Shown here in pieces: positions 27,831 through 39,969 of a stretch of 55,903 bases of DNA. The translations under genes and the position numbers were made by a program. The notes below the pieces were generated by a model. The model did no database searches. It was not told the DNA's origin and saw nothing but the letters and a program-made list of their open reading frames with translations. The DNA is from Neelides folsomi (taxonomy: Eukaryota > Arthropoda > Collembola > Neelipleona > Neelidae): the NCBI GenBank assembly GCA_034687125.1, contig JAQGBZ010000390.1, positions 1 through 55,903 on the forward strand, in the 5' to 3' direction. Every line of letters begins with the position of its first letter. Position 1 is the stretch's first letter.

Positions 27831-29927
27831 TTAAAATTCGATCTGATTTCCGTTTTTAACATAATCATCGAGATTGTCCAAAATATCAGAAAATCTGGCA
27901 TGTTTTTCCTTAAGGAAATCAATTTCTTCATCATTGATTTCATCCATTGTTTCATCACCGCCAACTTCATCGTTGATTTTCCTTTCTTCTTGGACTTCTT
28001 GGTTTTTCTTCGACTCAATTAATGGTGAGTGTTTTGGCGAGTATTTTGACATTGGTGACTGGTAGTTGATTTCCCTTGCATTGAAAGCTTCTCTTGTGTC
28101 GTCGGCATTGTTCTTGGCAAGTCTTCGAATTATTTCTTTATATGCTTTAACCTTCTGGCAAAGATTCTCGACATTGATAGTGAAATCAAATTCTCTCTTT
28201 TTCATTTTATCTTCCAATTCCTTTGTTCTATGATTCAACCGGTGAATGTGATCTTCGGACTCGCGTTTCCAAAAGCTAACAAGTTTGTAAATGTGATTCA
28301 ATTCTTTTATTGCTTTTAATGGCCTTCCGTTTTCCTTCCTTTCATTTTTCATTGGACCGAATATTAAAAATGATTTTTCTGGAAGTGAGTCCAATAAACC
28401 TGAGGAAATGAGTTTGTAAATGTTTTGAGATAAATTGAGGATGTCAGTCTTAAGAGATTTCATTTCTGATTGCAATGTTGAAATTTCATCTTTCTTTGCT
28501 AAAAGAGAATTCTTGTAATTTGCCTGTTTCTTTTCTTTTTCTATCACCTTTTCTCCCAAGAACTAAAAAATTAATTGTTTAAATAATTGTATTAGATTGA
28601 ACTTTTTCTTAATAGTAGTACAAACATTTAGGAAACTGTGTGGTTTTCTAATATTTTTATAATCATTAATTTTTACAAGGAGAGATTCATTGGCTTCTAA
28701 AAGGAGGTTCTGAACAAAATCTTGGATTCCTTGCATAGCAGATTGACTCTCTTTGTCTCGATCTTGAATGCACAAACTCAATTCTTCCAAATATGCTTGT
28801 TTTGTCTTCAACAACTCCTTCGAATCTGAAAAAATTATTGAACCTAATAATTTAGATATGATTAACACAATAAATAATAAGTACTTATATATGGTTATAT
28901 CATATCATTTATTTATTATTGCATAAATGTACACTAACGTGCATGTCATTCATATGTAAGTACTTATGTAAATTACTTAATTGTTAATTATCAGTTTATA
29001 AAACTATATCTTATTTTAAATCTACCTTGAAATTTTTTATTGAAAGTATTCTTTTGAGCCTCAAGCTCAGCGTTTCTTTTATATAAAAGGGTATTTAAAT
29101 CCTTGAGTTTCGAATCATATTCTTCTGCCATTGTCAATATGTTTTCTCTCATCTTTTCATTATTCTGAATGAGAGCGTTGATTTCCTCTTCTAAAAACTC
29201 ATTTCTTCGGTCGAGAATTTCAATTTGGACTAAAAATTCTTCCTTTTCAGCTTTCCATTTTTCCTATATTGTACCATTTTATATAATTAAAGAAAATTGA
29301 AAGAATGCAAAATAAAGAGTATTTATTTACAAACGTGTAACATACAATACAATGGTAATGTATCTTATTTCATTACATTATTATTGTGAGATGTATTCAA
29401 AAGCTCTTCTTTCTTTTGTTCATCTTTTGTTCTGTTTCTCTCTTCTGCTTCCAGATCTTTAATTACTTCTTTTAAGCACTGAAAACAAAACAAAATGTTG
29501 CGTGTAAATTAAACCATAAATAATAACCTGATATATGATATTTATTTTATGTTACTTATAATTCTACATATTTTATAAACCTTTGTGCAATACCTTAATT
29601 TCTAATATTAATGCTGATTTTTCACGGCACAATGTTCGGTTAGCAGCTTGTAAATTGAAAATTTCCTCCTTGTTTTTCAATTCATTGAGTTCTTTTTCCT
29701 CTGTTAAACTTTGAATCTATACATATTTATCAATATAATCAATATTCAACTATTGAGCAAAATTTTTATTAGTTTTTAATTAATTTAAATCCAACCTTAA
29801 GATCCTGCTTGTCCAATTGTTTTTTAAAATGATTTTCAACTTGAGCATTATAGGCGTTGTACTCTGAAGTTAATTTGGCATAAAGAGATCGCCAATGGTC
29901 AATTGACCCAAACACTTCATTCACCAT
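27831..29927 (-). CDS. Coiled-coil protein, probably cilium/basal-body type (BBOF1-like)
   Basis: Exons in transcript order: 29927-29796, 29716-29594, 29478-29377, 29263-29026, 28825-28677, 28562-27831; the total is 1476 nt (491 residues) with consistent phases. Nearly all of it predicts as coiled coil rich in Glu, Lys, Leu and Asn. Blocks such as MAEEYDSKLKDLNTLLYKRN and AKKDEISTLQSEMKSLKTDI, and the overall length, resemble basal body-orientation factor 1 and the wider DUF4515 coiled-coil group. The resemblance is from memory of the layout, not a search. Such proteins sit at centrioles or axonemes; in an arthropod that would mean sperm or sensory neurons. The ATG at 29927 lies two bases inside an acceptor site (TTTTGTTAG), so either a 5' UTR intron precedes it or more N-terminal exons exist upstream. 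Confidence 0.75.
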
Positions 29928-29929
29928 TT

Positions 29930-32501
29930 CTAACAAAATAAATGGTCTTACGAATTAGGATCCCAAATTTATCTGCATACCTATATTTAGTATGTGTATT
30001 TTATTAGAAACCGTGTTATTCAAATAAATATAGAATTTATATTTACAAGATTTATTTGAAATAAAAATAATCAATATTTTGGTAACTAAGTTGGTTTCCA
30101 TTAAACAAATCGTCTTCATCTTTCCTCAACAGCCTGTTGGCCTGAAGAGAAACACTATTATAAACATGCATGCTACTGTACTATTATTTTCAGACTTTCT
30201 TTATAAGTATAATATTATTAGGAATACAGCTACGTTTACCCATACAAGTCACAATAATGCATTTTATTTAGTTTTAGTTTATACTCGATGATAATAAAAA
30301 CTTCTGTTTTGCAATTTGTCTAACTATTTGTGTAAGTCTAATGTATGTACCTGTAGTATAACTAGGTATACTATATTTCAAAAGACACCTATTAAGAGTA
30401 ATGTGAGAAGTTCATATCTAATAATAGTTAAAACATAATGCTACTCAAAAGTAGACTTTAGAATTCTTCATAAGAAAAAGAGCTGAAACATTGAAATAAA
30501 ATACACACAATTGCATATGAAAGTAGCTAATAGGTAGACCATATTTAAATGTACTCTACCTGTAGGTAATATGTAGAGTATATGCAATGTTAATTTTCTG
30601 GGAAGTCGTTAAAATAAAATTAAAATTGAATGTATTACCTAACAAAATTTCCCAAATCTTTCAAATAGCTTTGTATTAAACCTGTATTTTCTGGTTTTTC
30701 TAATTCATTATGCTTGACACTATTTAATTACATTTGGTATTTATAGGTAGGTAGGCATGTATGTGTACTAATTATAGGTCCAAAGATAGTTAACAATTAT
30801 GATAATATAGATAGTTATGATAGTTATACTTATATTAATTTCTTATTTAATGTTTATGGATAGTTTGTCAAATTAACCAACTCGTCTTCATTTCTACTTT
30901 TGCCAATTCCTAGAATATATCAATTTTTAGAGGCAAATTACGCATAGTGAGGTTCAACCATCACCAGCTTTATTTTAAATGACTTAACAAAAGTTCATTT
31001 AATGATTCCATGTGGTAGTTTTAAAGCATTCATTTCCTTTTATTATTATACATTAAACGTGAAAGAAGGGATTAATTGTTTTGTATGCAAATACCAATAT
31101 TTCGTGTTTACCTTTCACAATACATAACAAAAGCAGTTGTTACACGTTGAAATCAAGGAAAGGAATAATCATAACTGCATGATTTGAAAAAAAATATTAT
31201 ATTTCATGCATTAAAACATGGCAAAGTTAAAATAGCCAAAACCAGAAACGAAAGGTTCAAAATACAGGTGAGATTGATTCAATTATATTAATTAATTATA
31301 TTTTCAAATGCTAATATTCACAAAATGAATGCTTGTCCCTTCAATTGATACTATTCCTCTATGCAATTTAATTGAATATCTAGTAGTCTGTATTTTTACT
31401 TTGATTTTCGACTCTTTTTATTTAATTCAAAGTCAAAGTATAAATGGGTAGTTCAGTAGCCCACTTAACTTCTCTATTACTTATATAAAAGCCAAATCTT
31501 CCATCTGCATGCTATTGTGACTTTTTTAACCAACAATGTTTTTTGTTATTTTAAATTTCTTTTATTTCGAGGTCATCATGAAACAAAAAAAGAAATGGAC
31601 AAATGTAAAAATTTCATGTGTATAATTAATTTACCAGCCGCAGCGCAGGTAGAAATTTACAAAATCCATATGATATACATTGTTACATAAACATTTACTT
31701 ATACCATAGTATGTTTAAGTATGTATATTATGTATTTAAAATATGTATAACATGGCATGTTTGTGGTGTGAGAGATCTACAATAATTTTTTGATGCTATT
31801 ATTGCTATTTCACAGATAATTACACAATGTACATATACGTATTTACTTTACATTAAATTATGTAAATATATTTCCAATATCAATATAAAGTACTTATGTG
31901 TGCATAATCTTTAAACATCAACTTTATTTAACTGCCTGTATTATGAACATTACTATGCATATGTAGACTGCTCTCTCTACATTCCCAGATAGACCATTAC
32001 AGACATTTACAAATAGACAATGGAATCCCAAAGAGCTCATCTCTCCATTCCATAGATGCATTATAAAAAACAAAAAAACCCGTTTCAATCTATTGTATTG
32101 AAGCCAGTAGTGTTCCACTCTTCCAAAGCGCCAACAACATTGAGGTTTACTTTTAGTTACCTCATTAGATCCAGCAGATAGAACAAATAAAATATTTACA
32201 TTTGCAATTGTGGATGTAAATTCTGTTATTTAATTATTTATTAAATGACATTACGTCAGGTTAATAATATTTTAACGTTCTTCCTCAGCTTTAATGAATT
32301 ATTTCATTCATTCAGTTATATTTACTCACATTGCAATTTGTGCTAAAAATTTGTGAAATTCACGTTGCAATTGCTAACATTTACATTAATGATTTAAAAT
32401 TAAAATTAAACTGACATATACTTTTTTAAAATGTGCATTTGTGTAGATTAAAAGTGATATTGGTATTAGAATCTACGCAAAAAGTAAGACAATCTGATAA
32501 A
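29930..32501. other. Intergenic
   Basis: About 2.6 kb of A+T-rich sequence between the divergently transcribed coiled-coil and OATP genes. No exon, tRNA or clear mobile element seen. It should hold both promoters. Confidence 0.55.
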
Positions 32502-35363
32502 ATGGGTCAAAAGAAAGAAGGACAGTGTGGTTTGGGATCTTGGAATCCAGAATGGCTCCAGAAATTCGCATCCAAAAAGTCTTTCATCGTTGTGTATTCT
32601 CTTCTTGCAATTGTCCAAACAATGTCTTGGTCGTATTTCTCAGCAACAATTTCCACCTTGGAAAAGCGATTCAAAATAAGTTCGCAAACTGCAGGTACAG
32701 ATATATCTAAAATCTCATTAATTTTATTAATCAACATATAAAGACCGATTAAATATTATCATTTTACATTTCTAGGGATTGTGATGTCTGGGAATGAAAT
32801 CAGTCAAATACTCTTTTCCATTGTTTTATCTCATTATGGGAGCAAAGGTCACCGGCCATTTTGGATGGCCCTTGGCGTTCTTTTCTCAGCCTTTGCATCT
32901 TTTCTCATCGCATCTCCACAGTTGTTTTATGGATCAGGGGAAGAATCGCTTCTTCTCACTGTTGAATATGGAGAAAACTCTCAAATGGTCAATCAAACCG
33001 GATTGATCGAAAAGACGAACAAATTGAGTTTGTGTGAATCGACTGAGAGCAAAATGGACAATGATTGTCATTCAGAAGGAAATTCACCACTTCCGCTCAT
33101 CCTCATTTTCTTTAGCCAATTTTCAGCTGGAATTGCTGTTGTGCTGTTTCATACACTTGGGAGTCCTTTTTTGGACGATAATGTAAAACATGATAAATCT
33201 CCAATGATGTTTGGAATAGCAAGCTCTTTAAGACTTGTTGGCCCAACTTTTGGTTATTTGCTTGCTGGAGCTTGTGTGAGATTATACGTAAATCCTCAGT
33301 TGACTCCGTTGATTAAATCAGATGATCCAAGATGGATTGGAGCTTGGTGGCTCGGTACGTAACAAAAATCTAACAATTAAATTATCTAGGAATAAAATTA
33401 GATTTTTTAATTAATTTAATTTCTTTATTAATTTGGGCAGGTTGGGTCATAATTGGAACCATCACAGCAGCAATGTCAATTCTCCTTTGTTTCTTTCCGC
33501 GTCAACTCCCGAGGACGGCCGTGAGGAAGGAAATGGAATTTAAAAGGGGAATTAATTCCGATGACACTCAATTCGGAATGGAAGCACTTTCAGAAAACGG
33601 AAGTAAAAGTCAATTTGAAACTTCAAAACCGCCAATTAAGGAGGAGGAGGAATCTGATAAACCAAAGAATGAAACTGGCTTTGATAGTCTAAAAGGTTAA
33701 AATTAATATTTATTGTAAATCATTACTTTTATATTTATTTCAGATCATGAGATTCCTTGAATTATTCTCTTTTGAATAATAATAGTAATATTCCCATTTT
33801 TCAGAATTACCTAAAGCTTTAATGGATTTAATGAAAAATAAGATTAATTTATTCAACACGTTTGCTGCTGTTTTTTACTTGTTCTCTGCCATTGGCTATT
33901 GGACCTACATGCCCAAATACATGGAGACGATTTTCTTACAAACTGCTGCAAATGCTTCTTTTATTTCCGGTTAAATTCACTCAAGAAAATCATACCTTAT
34001 TTAACTTTAATTACAATTAGTAAAACAGAAAGTAGTTCACAAGTGTAAAATACAATACTTTACATATAGGCGGAGTGAGCATTTTTTTCCAAGCTGTTGG
34101 ATTGCTCGTTAGTGGCTTCGTCATAAGCAAATATCAACCAAGTGCGAGAAAACTCGCAGCGTGGAACGTCGCCCTTGGTCTTCTTGCAACTTTCGCTGCA
34201 GTTGGTTTTACTCAATTTGGATGCGATCCGGGAAACTTGAAATTAAGGGAAGTGGATTTGGAAGCGAATGTTGGGGGTTACAATCTCACAACGGAGTGCA
34301 ACAACCATTGTAAATGCCCGGGGAATAAAATGTACCCTGTTTGCCATAAGGAGGAAAATCAAATTTTCTTTTCTCCTTGTCATGCCGGCTGTGAGACATT
34401 TGTGAATGGGACATTGGGCAATTGTTCGTGTGTGACGCCTAATGACACTGTTCATGTTGGAACTTGTTCTACAGACTGTTATAAAACTTTTATTGTTTTC
34501 ATTGTGGTGAGTGCTTTTATTAAATTGTTTGAAAGCAGTGGAAGAATTGGAAATCTTTTGGTTCAATTAAGGTAAATAAATGAACAACCGGTTATACTCT
34601 TATAAAATGTCCATTTAAATGAATTTTTAAATGAATTTTTTATATTATATAATTATAACTTTGATGATTAAAAATTGTTAAAATTGTTTTAATTGTTTAT
34701 AGATGCGTCAGACCCCAAGAAAAAGGTCTTGCAATTGGACTTTCTCTTTTCCTCTTTAGTATTTTTGCAATGCTCCCTAGTCCAATTATATATGGAAAAA
34801 TTATAGGTATTTAAAGTTATTTTCACTTTATATAAATATATTAGTTATTTTATTTGTATCCTACATATTAACTCACCTGTAAGTATAAGTGTAAGATGTA
34901 ATCATAAAATTTGACTCTTAGATTCTGTTTGTCTTGTATGGGGAACAAAATGCGGAAAACGCGGAAACTGTTGGCTCTACGATGGGCAAAAGTTGCGTTA
35001 TGTTTTCAATTTGACGGCGTCTGGTAAATATTAATTATCATCATATAATAAATGTTTTTTATAGAATAAGATAGCTTAAAATGCTTCAAGGATGTCAAAT
35101 GCTAATACTACTTATATAATATAAGTGTTATATATTTTATTTCATTAACTTACTTTTAGTATATCTTACCTGTATTTTGTTATTCTTTAGTATTTCTCTT
35201 CATTGGAACGGCATTCGACGGACTCGTTTGGTATCATGTAAAAGATTTAGACTTATACGATGAAAATAAAAATATTCAAAGAAATAAAGACGAAACGAAT
35301 AAAAAAGAAGCAAAAAGTAATGGGACAAAAAATGGAGAAGTAAATATGGGATTTTCTATCTAA
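32502..35363 (+). CDS. Oatp: Organic anion transporting polypeptide (OATP/SLCO)
   Basis: Eight exons (32502-32694, 32776-33354, 33441-33695, 33805-33969, 34070-34571, 34703-34806, 34922-35023, 35191-35363) total 2073 nt, or 690 residues. OATPs are 12-helix plasma-membrane transporters for amphipathic anions, including steroid conjugates; in insects one member imports ecdysone. The superfamily signature is exact: DDPRWIGAWWLGW. Also seen are the first-helix block FIVVYSLLAIVQTMSWSYFS and an N-glycosylated extracellular loop after helix 3-4. A Cys-rich Kazal-like loop follows (CNNHCKCPGNKMYPVC ... CHAGCETFVNGTLGNCSC), then the RCVRPQEKGLAIGL block before helix 11. The acidic/basic cytosolic loop (EEEESDKPKNETGFD) and Lys-rich tail are family-variable. 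Most introns are phase 1. Complete and apparently functional; substrate unknown. Confidence 0.96.
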
Positions 35364-35652
35364 AAATCTTGTTAAATAATTAACGAATGAAACGAGGTGT
35401 CAAATCAAAATCTTCAAACTCCTTTGTTGTATTTTATAAATCAAACCGAATTTTCTCTAAGAAAATATAAGTTTTATTAAAAATCATGATTTGTTTGAAA
35501 AATAAAGATTCAGCGTTTTTTAACAATTTTTATTCAATTGACTAAATTCGTTTTATTTTATTCATTTGTCATTATTTAAAATTGTCTTCAATTTTCAAAT
35601 AAATATTATAATAGGTCACAGATTTTGACTACAGTAAGGGATTGACAATTGC

Positions 35653-36972
35653 ATGAAGTCAAAAAAGCAGATTGACCAAGTTTGCAGATTTCCGGATCCT
35701 TTTATTTGCACAGAAGAGAGGGAAGATCCCATTTACATCACACCTCCCGATTACTGAGAACCTCATCTTTGTCCAACTGATCCCCCAACGACCGAGTCAA
35801 CATCAACAGAAAACCTTTCCATTATTTTAAAAGGAGAATTCATGGGTTTTTCAATTTCCTTTGTAACTTTTGCATCTTCATTGCTCGATTCTACAAGGAA
35901 ACTTACAACGATGGGAGATACAAAGGATCCAAGTTGTGGTTCTGGGTGGGTATTAAATATTCACATTGAAATTCATTCATTAATTAAATTCTTTAATGTC
36001 CTTAATTATGATAATGAGATGATGAAATTTTAATTAGCTTCATTTCTTCGGAGCTGGGATTTCTGCAATTTTTATGTACTTTGGATATTTCGGACCGCAT
36101 TATGTACATAGGGAAAGCGCCCATTATAATAATTGATCATTTTTAATTTTATTCGACTACTTTAGTTGATTAGTTTGAAAATTCTAAACTTGAAACATAA
36201 TAAAAATTTTTTATGATTTTATAGGTGATCTTTTAATCATGTGTCTCTTCATTGCTTATGCTTCTGGTTGGGGTCGTAGCCAAAATTACTGGCTCAATTT
36301 CTTTCATGAACTCCTTCATGGACTCTGGCTATTGCACTTTTGGATTTGCGAGTATTTTTTCAATATCTGAATTTGTTTCTTTTATTCTTATATGAGGCAC
36401 CTCATTATTGAGTAATTTATTTTATGCACTTATTTTAGTTGCATGTATGCATACAGCTCCAGGATTAGGAAACACTCCAAAGTATTTGATATGGGCTCCA
36501 ATTATTTGTTCAATCATGTTTTACATTTTTATGACAATTCATTACTGCTATATTGACTCGTAATTCATTTAATTATTCATACAATACTTTACGTCTTGCC
36601 TGCATTCTACATACTTATTTTACTAATTTACTACACAATTTTAATTTTTAATCTCAATCTCATGTAACAAATTCTTTGTTCTACTTTTTAAGGACCATGG
36701 GATTAAGCCCAATGAGACGCCATTTCCCAACCGTTGAAGCCAAATTTGACGATATGCCCATTCCTGTAAACTTTGATTCATTTACCATATTATTAATTCT
36801 TGTAAAACAACTTATTAAACAAATGTGATTTGTCTATTGAAATCAATTTTATCAATCTTATGTAATTTGAATTTTTTTAAATATTTAGTATCACAGGCTG
36901 AGAAAGATTATTTTGATTGTCTTCGGATTGCTGACGTTCATTCTCGTTTTCATATCTTTTTTCTTTGAATAA
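35653..36972 (+). pseudogene. Degraded cytochrome b561 / ferric-reductase-like gene relic
   Basis: Six exon-like blocks carry a cyt b561 core of the DOMON/FRRS1 kind: 35781-35945 (HYFKRRIHGFFNFLCNFCIF, IARFYKETYND, KLWFW), 36038-36103 (LHFFGAGISAIFMYFGYFG), 36225-36351 (NYWLNFFHELLHGLWLLHFW), 36439-36559 (HTAPGLGNTPKYLIW), 36693-36765 and 36889-36972. Candidate haem-ligand His residues are still visible. The first block has a TGA at 35778 and no in-frame ATG. The upstream open frame from ATG 35653 is in another frame and stops at TGA 35755-35757. Block 2 to 3 and block 3 to 4 junctions do not keep frame with the available GT/AG sites, whereas blocks 4-6 do. No DOMON or reelin part is seen. 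Most likely a pseudogene; sequencing errors or unusual splicing could mimic this. Confidence 0.6.
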
Positions 36973-37596
36973 TATAATCTTCCCCCGTTCTTGTTAAATT
37001 AAAATATTTCTATATATTAAAATTGTAGCAAAAAGTAAAATCACAAATGAAAGCTTTAAAAATGTTAAACAAAAATGTTCGATTAAAAATTTTTGTCATT
37101 TTTCAATGTAAAACATTGACCTTTCATTTTTCATTTATTCAACCTTAATGGTATTGGGGCTCACAAGCCAGATTTTGCACCTTCAAACATTTCCTCAAAA
37201 TTTATGGAGAAACTATGGCGAAAACTGCACATTTTTAACTCTTTCAAACTATTGTATTAATAGTTAAAAACAATTTAACAACATTGAGTTATCTTTTGCT
37301 TTATCAATGTTTTTTAATATCTCTTCTATTTCTGCATCATGTCTAAATTATATAGGTACATTCGTTTGGTTTATATGTGATTTATAAGTATTAAATGAAA
37401 TTATTATTTTGCCATTAAATAAGTTTAAATGAAATGCTATGAAAGAGTTAAAAATGTGCAGTTTTGGCCATAGTTTCTCCATAAATTTTGAGGAAATGTT
37501 TGAAGGTGCAAAATCTGGTTTGTGAGCCCCAATAATGAGTAATGAGAGCAGCAGAGCAGTATCATCTACATATTTAATATCACTAGATTCTCTTCG
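36973..37596. other. Gap containing a long inverted repeat
   Basis: A+T-rich apart from the 95-bp inverted repeat listed separately; no coding exon. Confidence 0.6.
37152..37534. repeat. 95-bp near-perfect inverted repeat (foldback element)
   Basis: The left arm 37152-37246 (TATTGGGGCTCACAAGCCAG...) and right arm 37440-37534 are reverse complements with about two mismatches (AAGCC/AAACC and GGCGA/GGCCA). They enclose a 193-bp A+T-rich spacer. The ends begin TATTGGGGCTC, so a MITE-type non-autonomous element with TA-like target bases is possible. It sits between the b561 relic and the acetyltransferase gene. Confidence 0.8.
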
Positions 37597-38279
37597 TTAA
37601 CTTTGATTAGCAATAGCTTCTAGATGTTCTTTTAAAAATCTAAAGCATAGCCATCCATCCTTCTCTGTTGTATTGATAGCTCCAAGCTTCTTGTAATAAG
37701 TAATGGATGGTTCATTCCAATCAAGAACTTCAAACTTCACACGAGAGAAATTTCCATCAACGGCAATCTGGTTGTAAGGTTATAATAAACATTATAATTA
37801 TAGTTTATTACTAAAATTTAAAACTAAACAACCTTTGCAAGTAAACGAAGCATTTGAGTGCCAACTCCTTTGAATCGATAATTTGGAGTGACGTAAAAGT
37901 CCTCCAAATGAATTGCCCTTCCTTCCCATGTCGAATAAATATGGAAATAAAGTGCAAAGCCGATGACAATCATTTGACCTTTGCTTTCAACTTCTGCAAC
38001 AATGAGATGAAAGAACGGAGGTGATTCCTCAAATCCATCTCTCTCCAAATCTGAAAATACATAATATTATTTATGTACATAAAATGAATTACAATCACCT
38101 TTTAATTATTTAAGATGTGAGTAAATAATGAACTTAAATATAATTAATTAACCTTTAGGAGTTGTTAGAACTTTATCTCTCATTTTTTCATAATCAGCTA
38201 ATTCGACAATTAAAGCAGCCACCGATGAACAATCTCGCTTTTCCCCCTTACGAATCTGAAAGCTTTCTTTTCCACTCAT
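37597..38279 (-). CDS. Diamine / thialysine N-acetyltransferase (SSAT2-like GNAT)
   Basis: Exons 38279-38153, 38050-37833 and 37767-37597 total 516 nt (171 residues), the same size as animal SAT1/SAT2. The enzyme transfers acetyl from acetyl-CoA to small amines; SAT2 prefers thialysine, SAT1 prefers spermidine/spermine. Visible are the N-terminal FQIRKGEKRDCSSVAALIVE, the LADYEKM block typical of this subfamily, and the strand GFALYFHIYSTWEGRAIHLED. Then come the acetyl-CoA motif YVTPNYRFKGVGTQML (RxxGxG), FEVLDWNEPSITYYKKLGA with the conserved Asn and catalytic-type Tyr, and the C-terminal WLCFRFLKEHL. All family blocks are present, so it should be active. Preference between SAT1-type and SAT2-type substrates cannot be settled here. 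Confidence 0.93.
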
Positions 38280-38751
38280 TTTCACTTTCTTCTATTCTTC
38301 ACTTCAATGCTAAACTTCCAAATGGGATGCTAAATGTTCAATTTAAAGTTAAAATAACTGATTTACTATTAAAATAACTTGGATAAAAACTCAATGTGCT
38401 CAAGGTTGAAAGTTCCTTCAATCTTTCTCATTAAATAAGATCAAAGTCAAGGATAAATTCCAGAAGGATCATACGAGCATTTGTATGGGAGATGAAGTGA
38501 AGTAATGCAGAGAAAGAAAGCTCAAAATTCGCATAATACCCCGTCCACTCGTGAAGGCTTAAATCGCGAAGAACTCAAAGATTCCTTTGAATTACAGCAA
38601 GCTCGAGTGAAATTGAAATACATAATTTAAACTATTTCTTTTTTAATGCAATGTTAGAAAATTGAGGTTAAAGTTAAAGAGTAAGTTACGTGGATAGGTC
38701 AATCAGAATAAGTAAAGAATTTGACATATTTTGGTATTAATCGCGGAAAAC
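38280..38751. other. Divergent promoter region
   Basis: About 470 bp between the minus-strand acetyltransferase and plus-strand SRP14 starts. It is a likely shared bidirectional promoter. No TATA box evident. Confidence 0.5.
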
Positions 38752-39525
38752 ATGGTACTAATCGAGAACGATGCTGTGAGTCAAGATGTTTCATTTTCCT
38801 TTCATTTTGTATTGTTTCAATGATTACATTACTTAATTGCTTTATAATATTTCAATGGCATTAATCTTATTTTACATATTTTCAGTTTTTGAGCGAGTTG
38901 ACAAGAATGTTTCAAAAGTCTAGGACTATCGGAGCTGGTACAGTATCAATTGTGATGAAAAAATGTAAGCTGGTCATTTTTATTGTGTTTAAAAACTGTC
39001 ATGTTAAAGTACTTATTGATTTGTGTTTACCTGTTATATAACTTATATTTTAATATCAGATGACGGAAGAAATAAACCCATTCCAAAAGACCCAAAAGTG
39101 GTGAAAGGAAAGAAGAAACCCCAACACTCGAAGGATAAAGAAAAGGAGAAGGGCAGAGTTCAAGAAGGACTTTCAGACCATTCGTGCCTCATGAGAGCAA
39201 AGCTTCACAACAAGAAAATTAGCACACTGGTATGTTTATAAAAATTATCATTGATGTCTTTTAAATAATTCAATCAGAATGTATGTATTTTTTAGTATAT
39301 TTAGTATAGTTTTTTTCCATTTTTATTTAACGATTTATTGATGAAAAAATGTTTACTTATTCTATAGTTGAGTTTTATAATTAACAAACTTTATTTTGCT
39401 TTAAGGTTCATTCAAAGGATGTGAATCGATTCCAAATGGCGTATTGCAGTCTCCTCAAGGGAAATATGGACAACTTGAAAAAGATGAAGAAGCTGAAGAG
39501 TAAAACTACGAAAACAACGTCGTGA
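38752..39525 (+). CDS. Srp14: Signal recognition particle 14 kDa subunit
   Basis: Exons 38752-38775, 38886-38964, 39060-39229 and 39406-39525 sum to 393 nt (130 residues). SRP14 pairs with SRP9 to bind the Alu domain of 7SL RNA and slows translation while ribosomes are brought to the ER. Recognised blocks: MVLIENDAFLSELTRMFQKS at the start, VSIVMKKYDGRNKPIPK, CLMRAKLHNKKISTLV, and VNRFQMAYCSLLKGNMDNLK, followed by a Lys-rich tail. The central loop between the PIPK and CLMRA strands is longer and far more basic (KVVKGKKKPQHSKDKEKEKG) than in the human protein as I recall it. A poly-A signal (AATAAA) lies near 39589. Confidence 0.96.
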
Positions 39526-39969
39526 TTCATCCGCCCTTGTTTTCCAAATGCCTTGTGTATGTGACGAATGTGTCAACTATAATTGTTAATAAATTTATAA
39601 ACATTTGTTCATTAATCAAATATTACATTAGTGTTAATATCAATAATTAAGTTTCAATTAATTATATTCCATTTGTCATAAATATATCTTAAATATGTTA
39701 TATTTGCTCTTTCCGAATAAATTATATTGTGGGAATTATAAATAATTTTTTATATTTTGAGTAGGACACCTGTATGAATGAGAGTGAGATCGATCCTTTA
39801 GGTGCTTATACTAATGCGATATGAATGAAGTATGTATTGCCAAGTGAAATTGAATGTTTGATCGAAGTTGATCGATTAAGATGACTGGCATGATAATTTT
39901 ATATGACAATCTTTTCTTCGGTCACTCACTTGGTCTCTTATCTTATAAGTCACATCCTTTAATTGAACA
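39526..39969. other. Intergenic
   Basis: Poly-A signal and 3' flank of SRP14, then the upstream region of the next gene. Nothing else recognised. Confidence 0.55.

Noticed and set aside
30079..32118. Open frames between the coiled-coil and OATP genes
   Set aside because: They are short, A+T-composed, lack convincing starts or splice sites, and show no similarity to each other or to known families.
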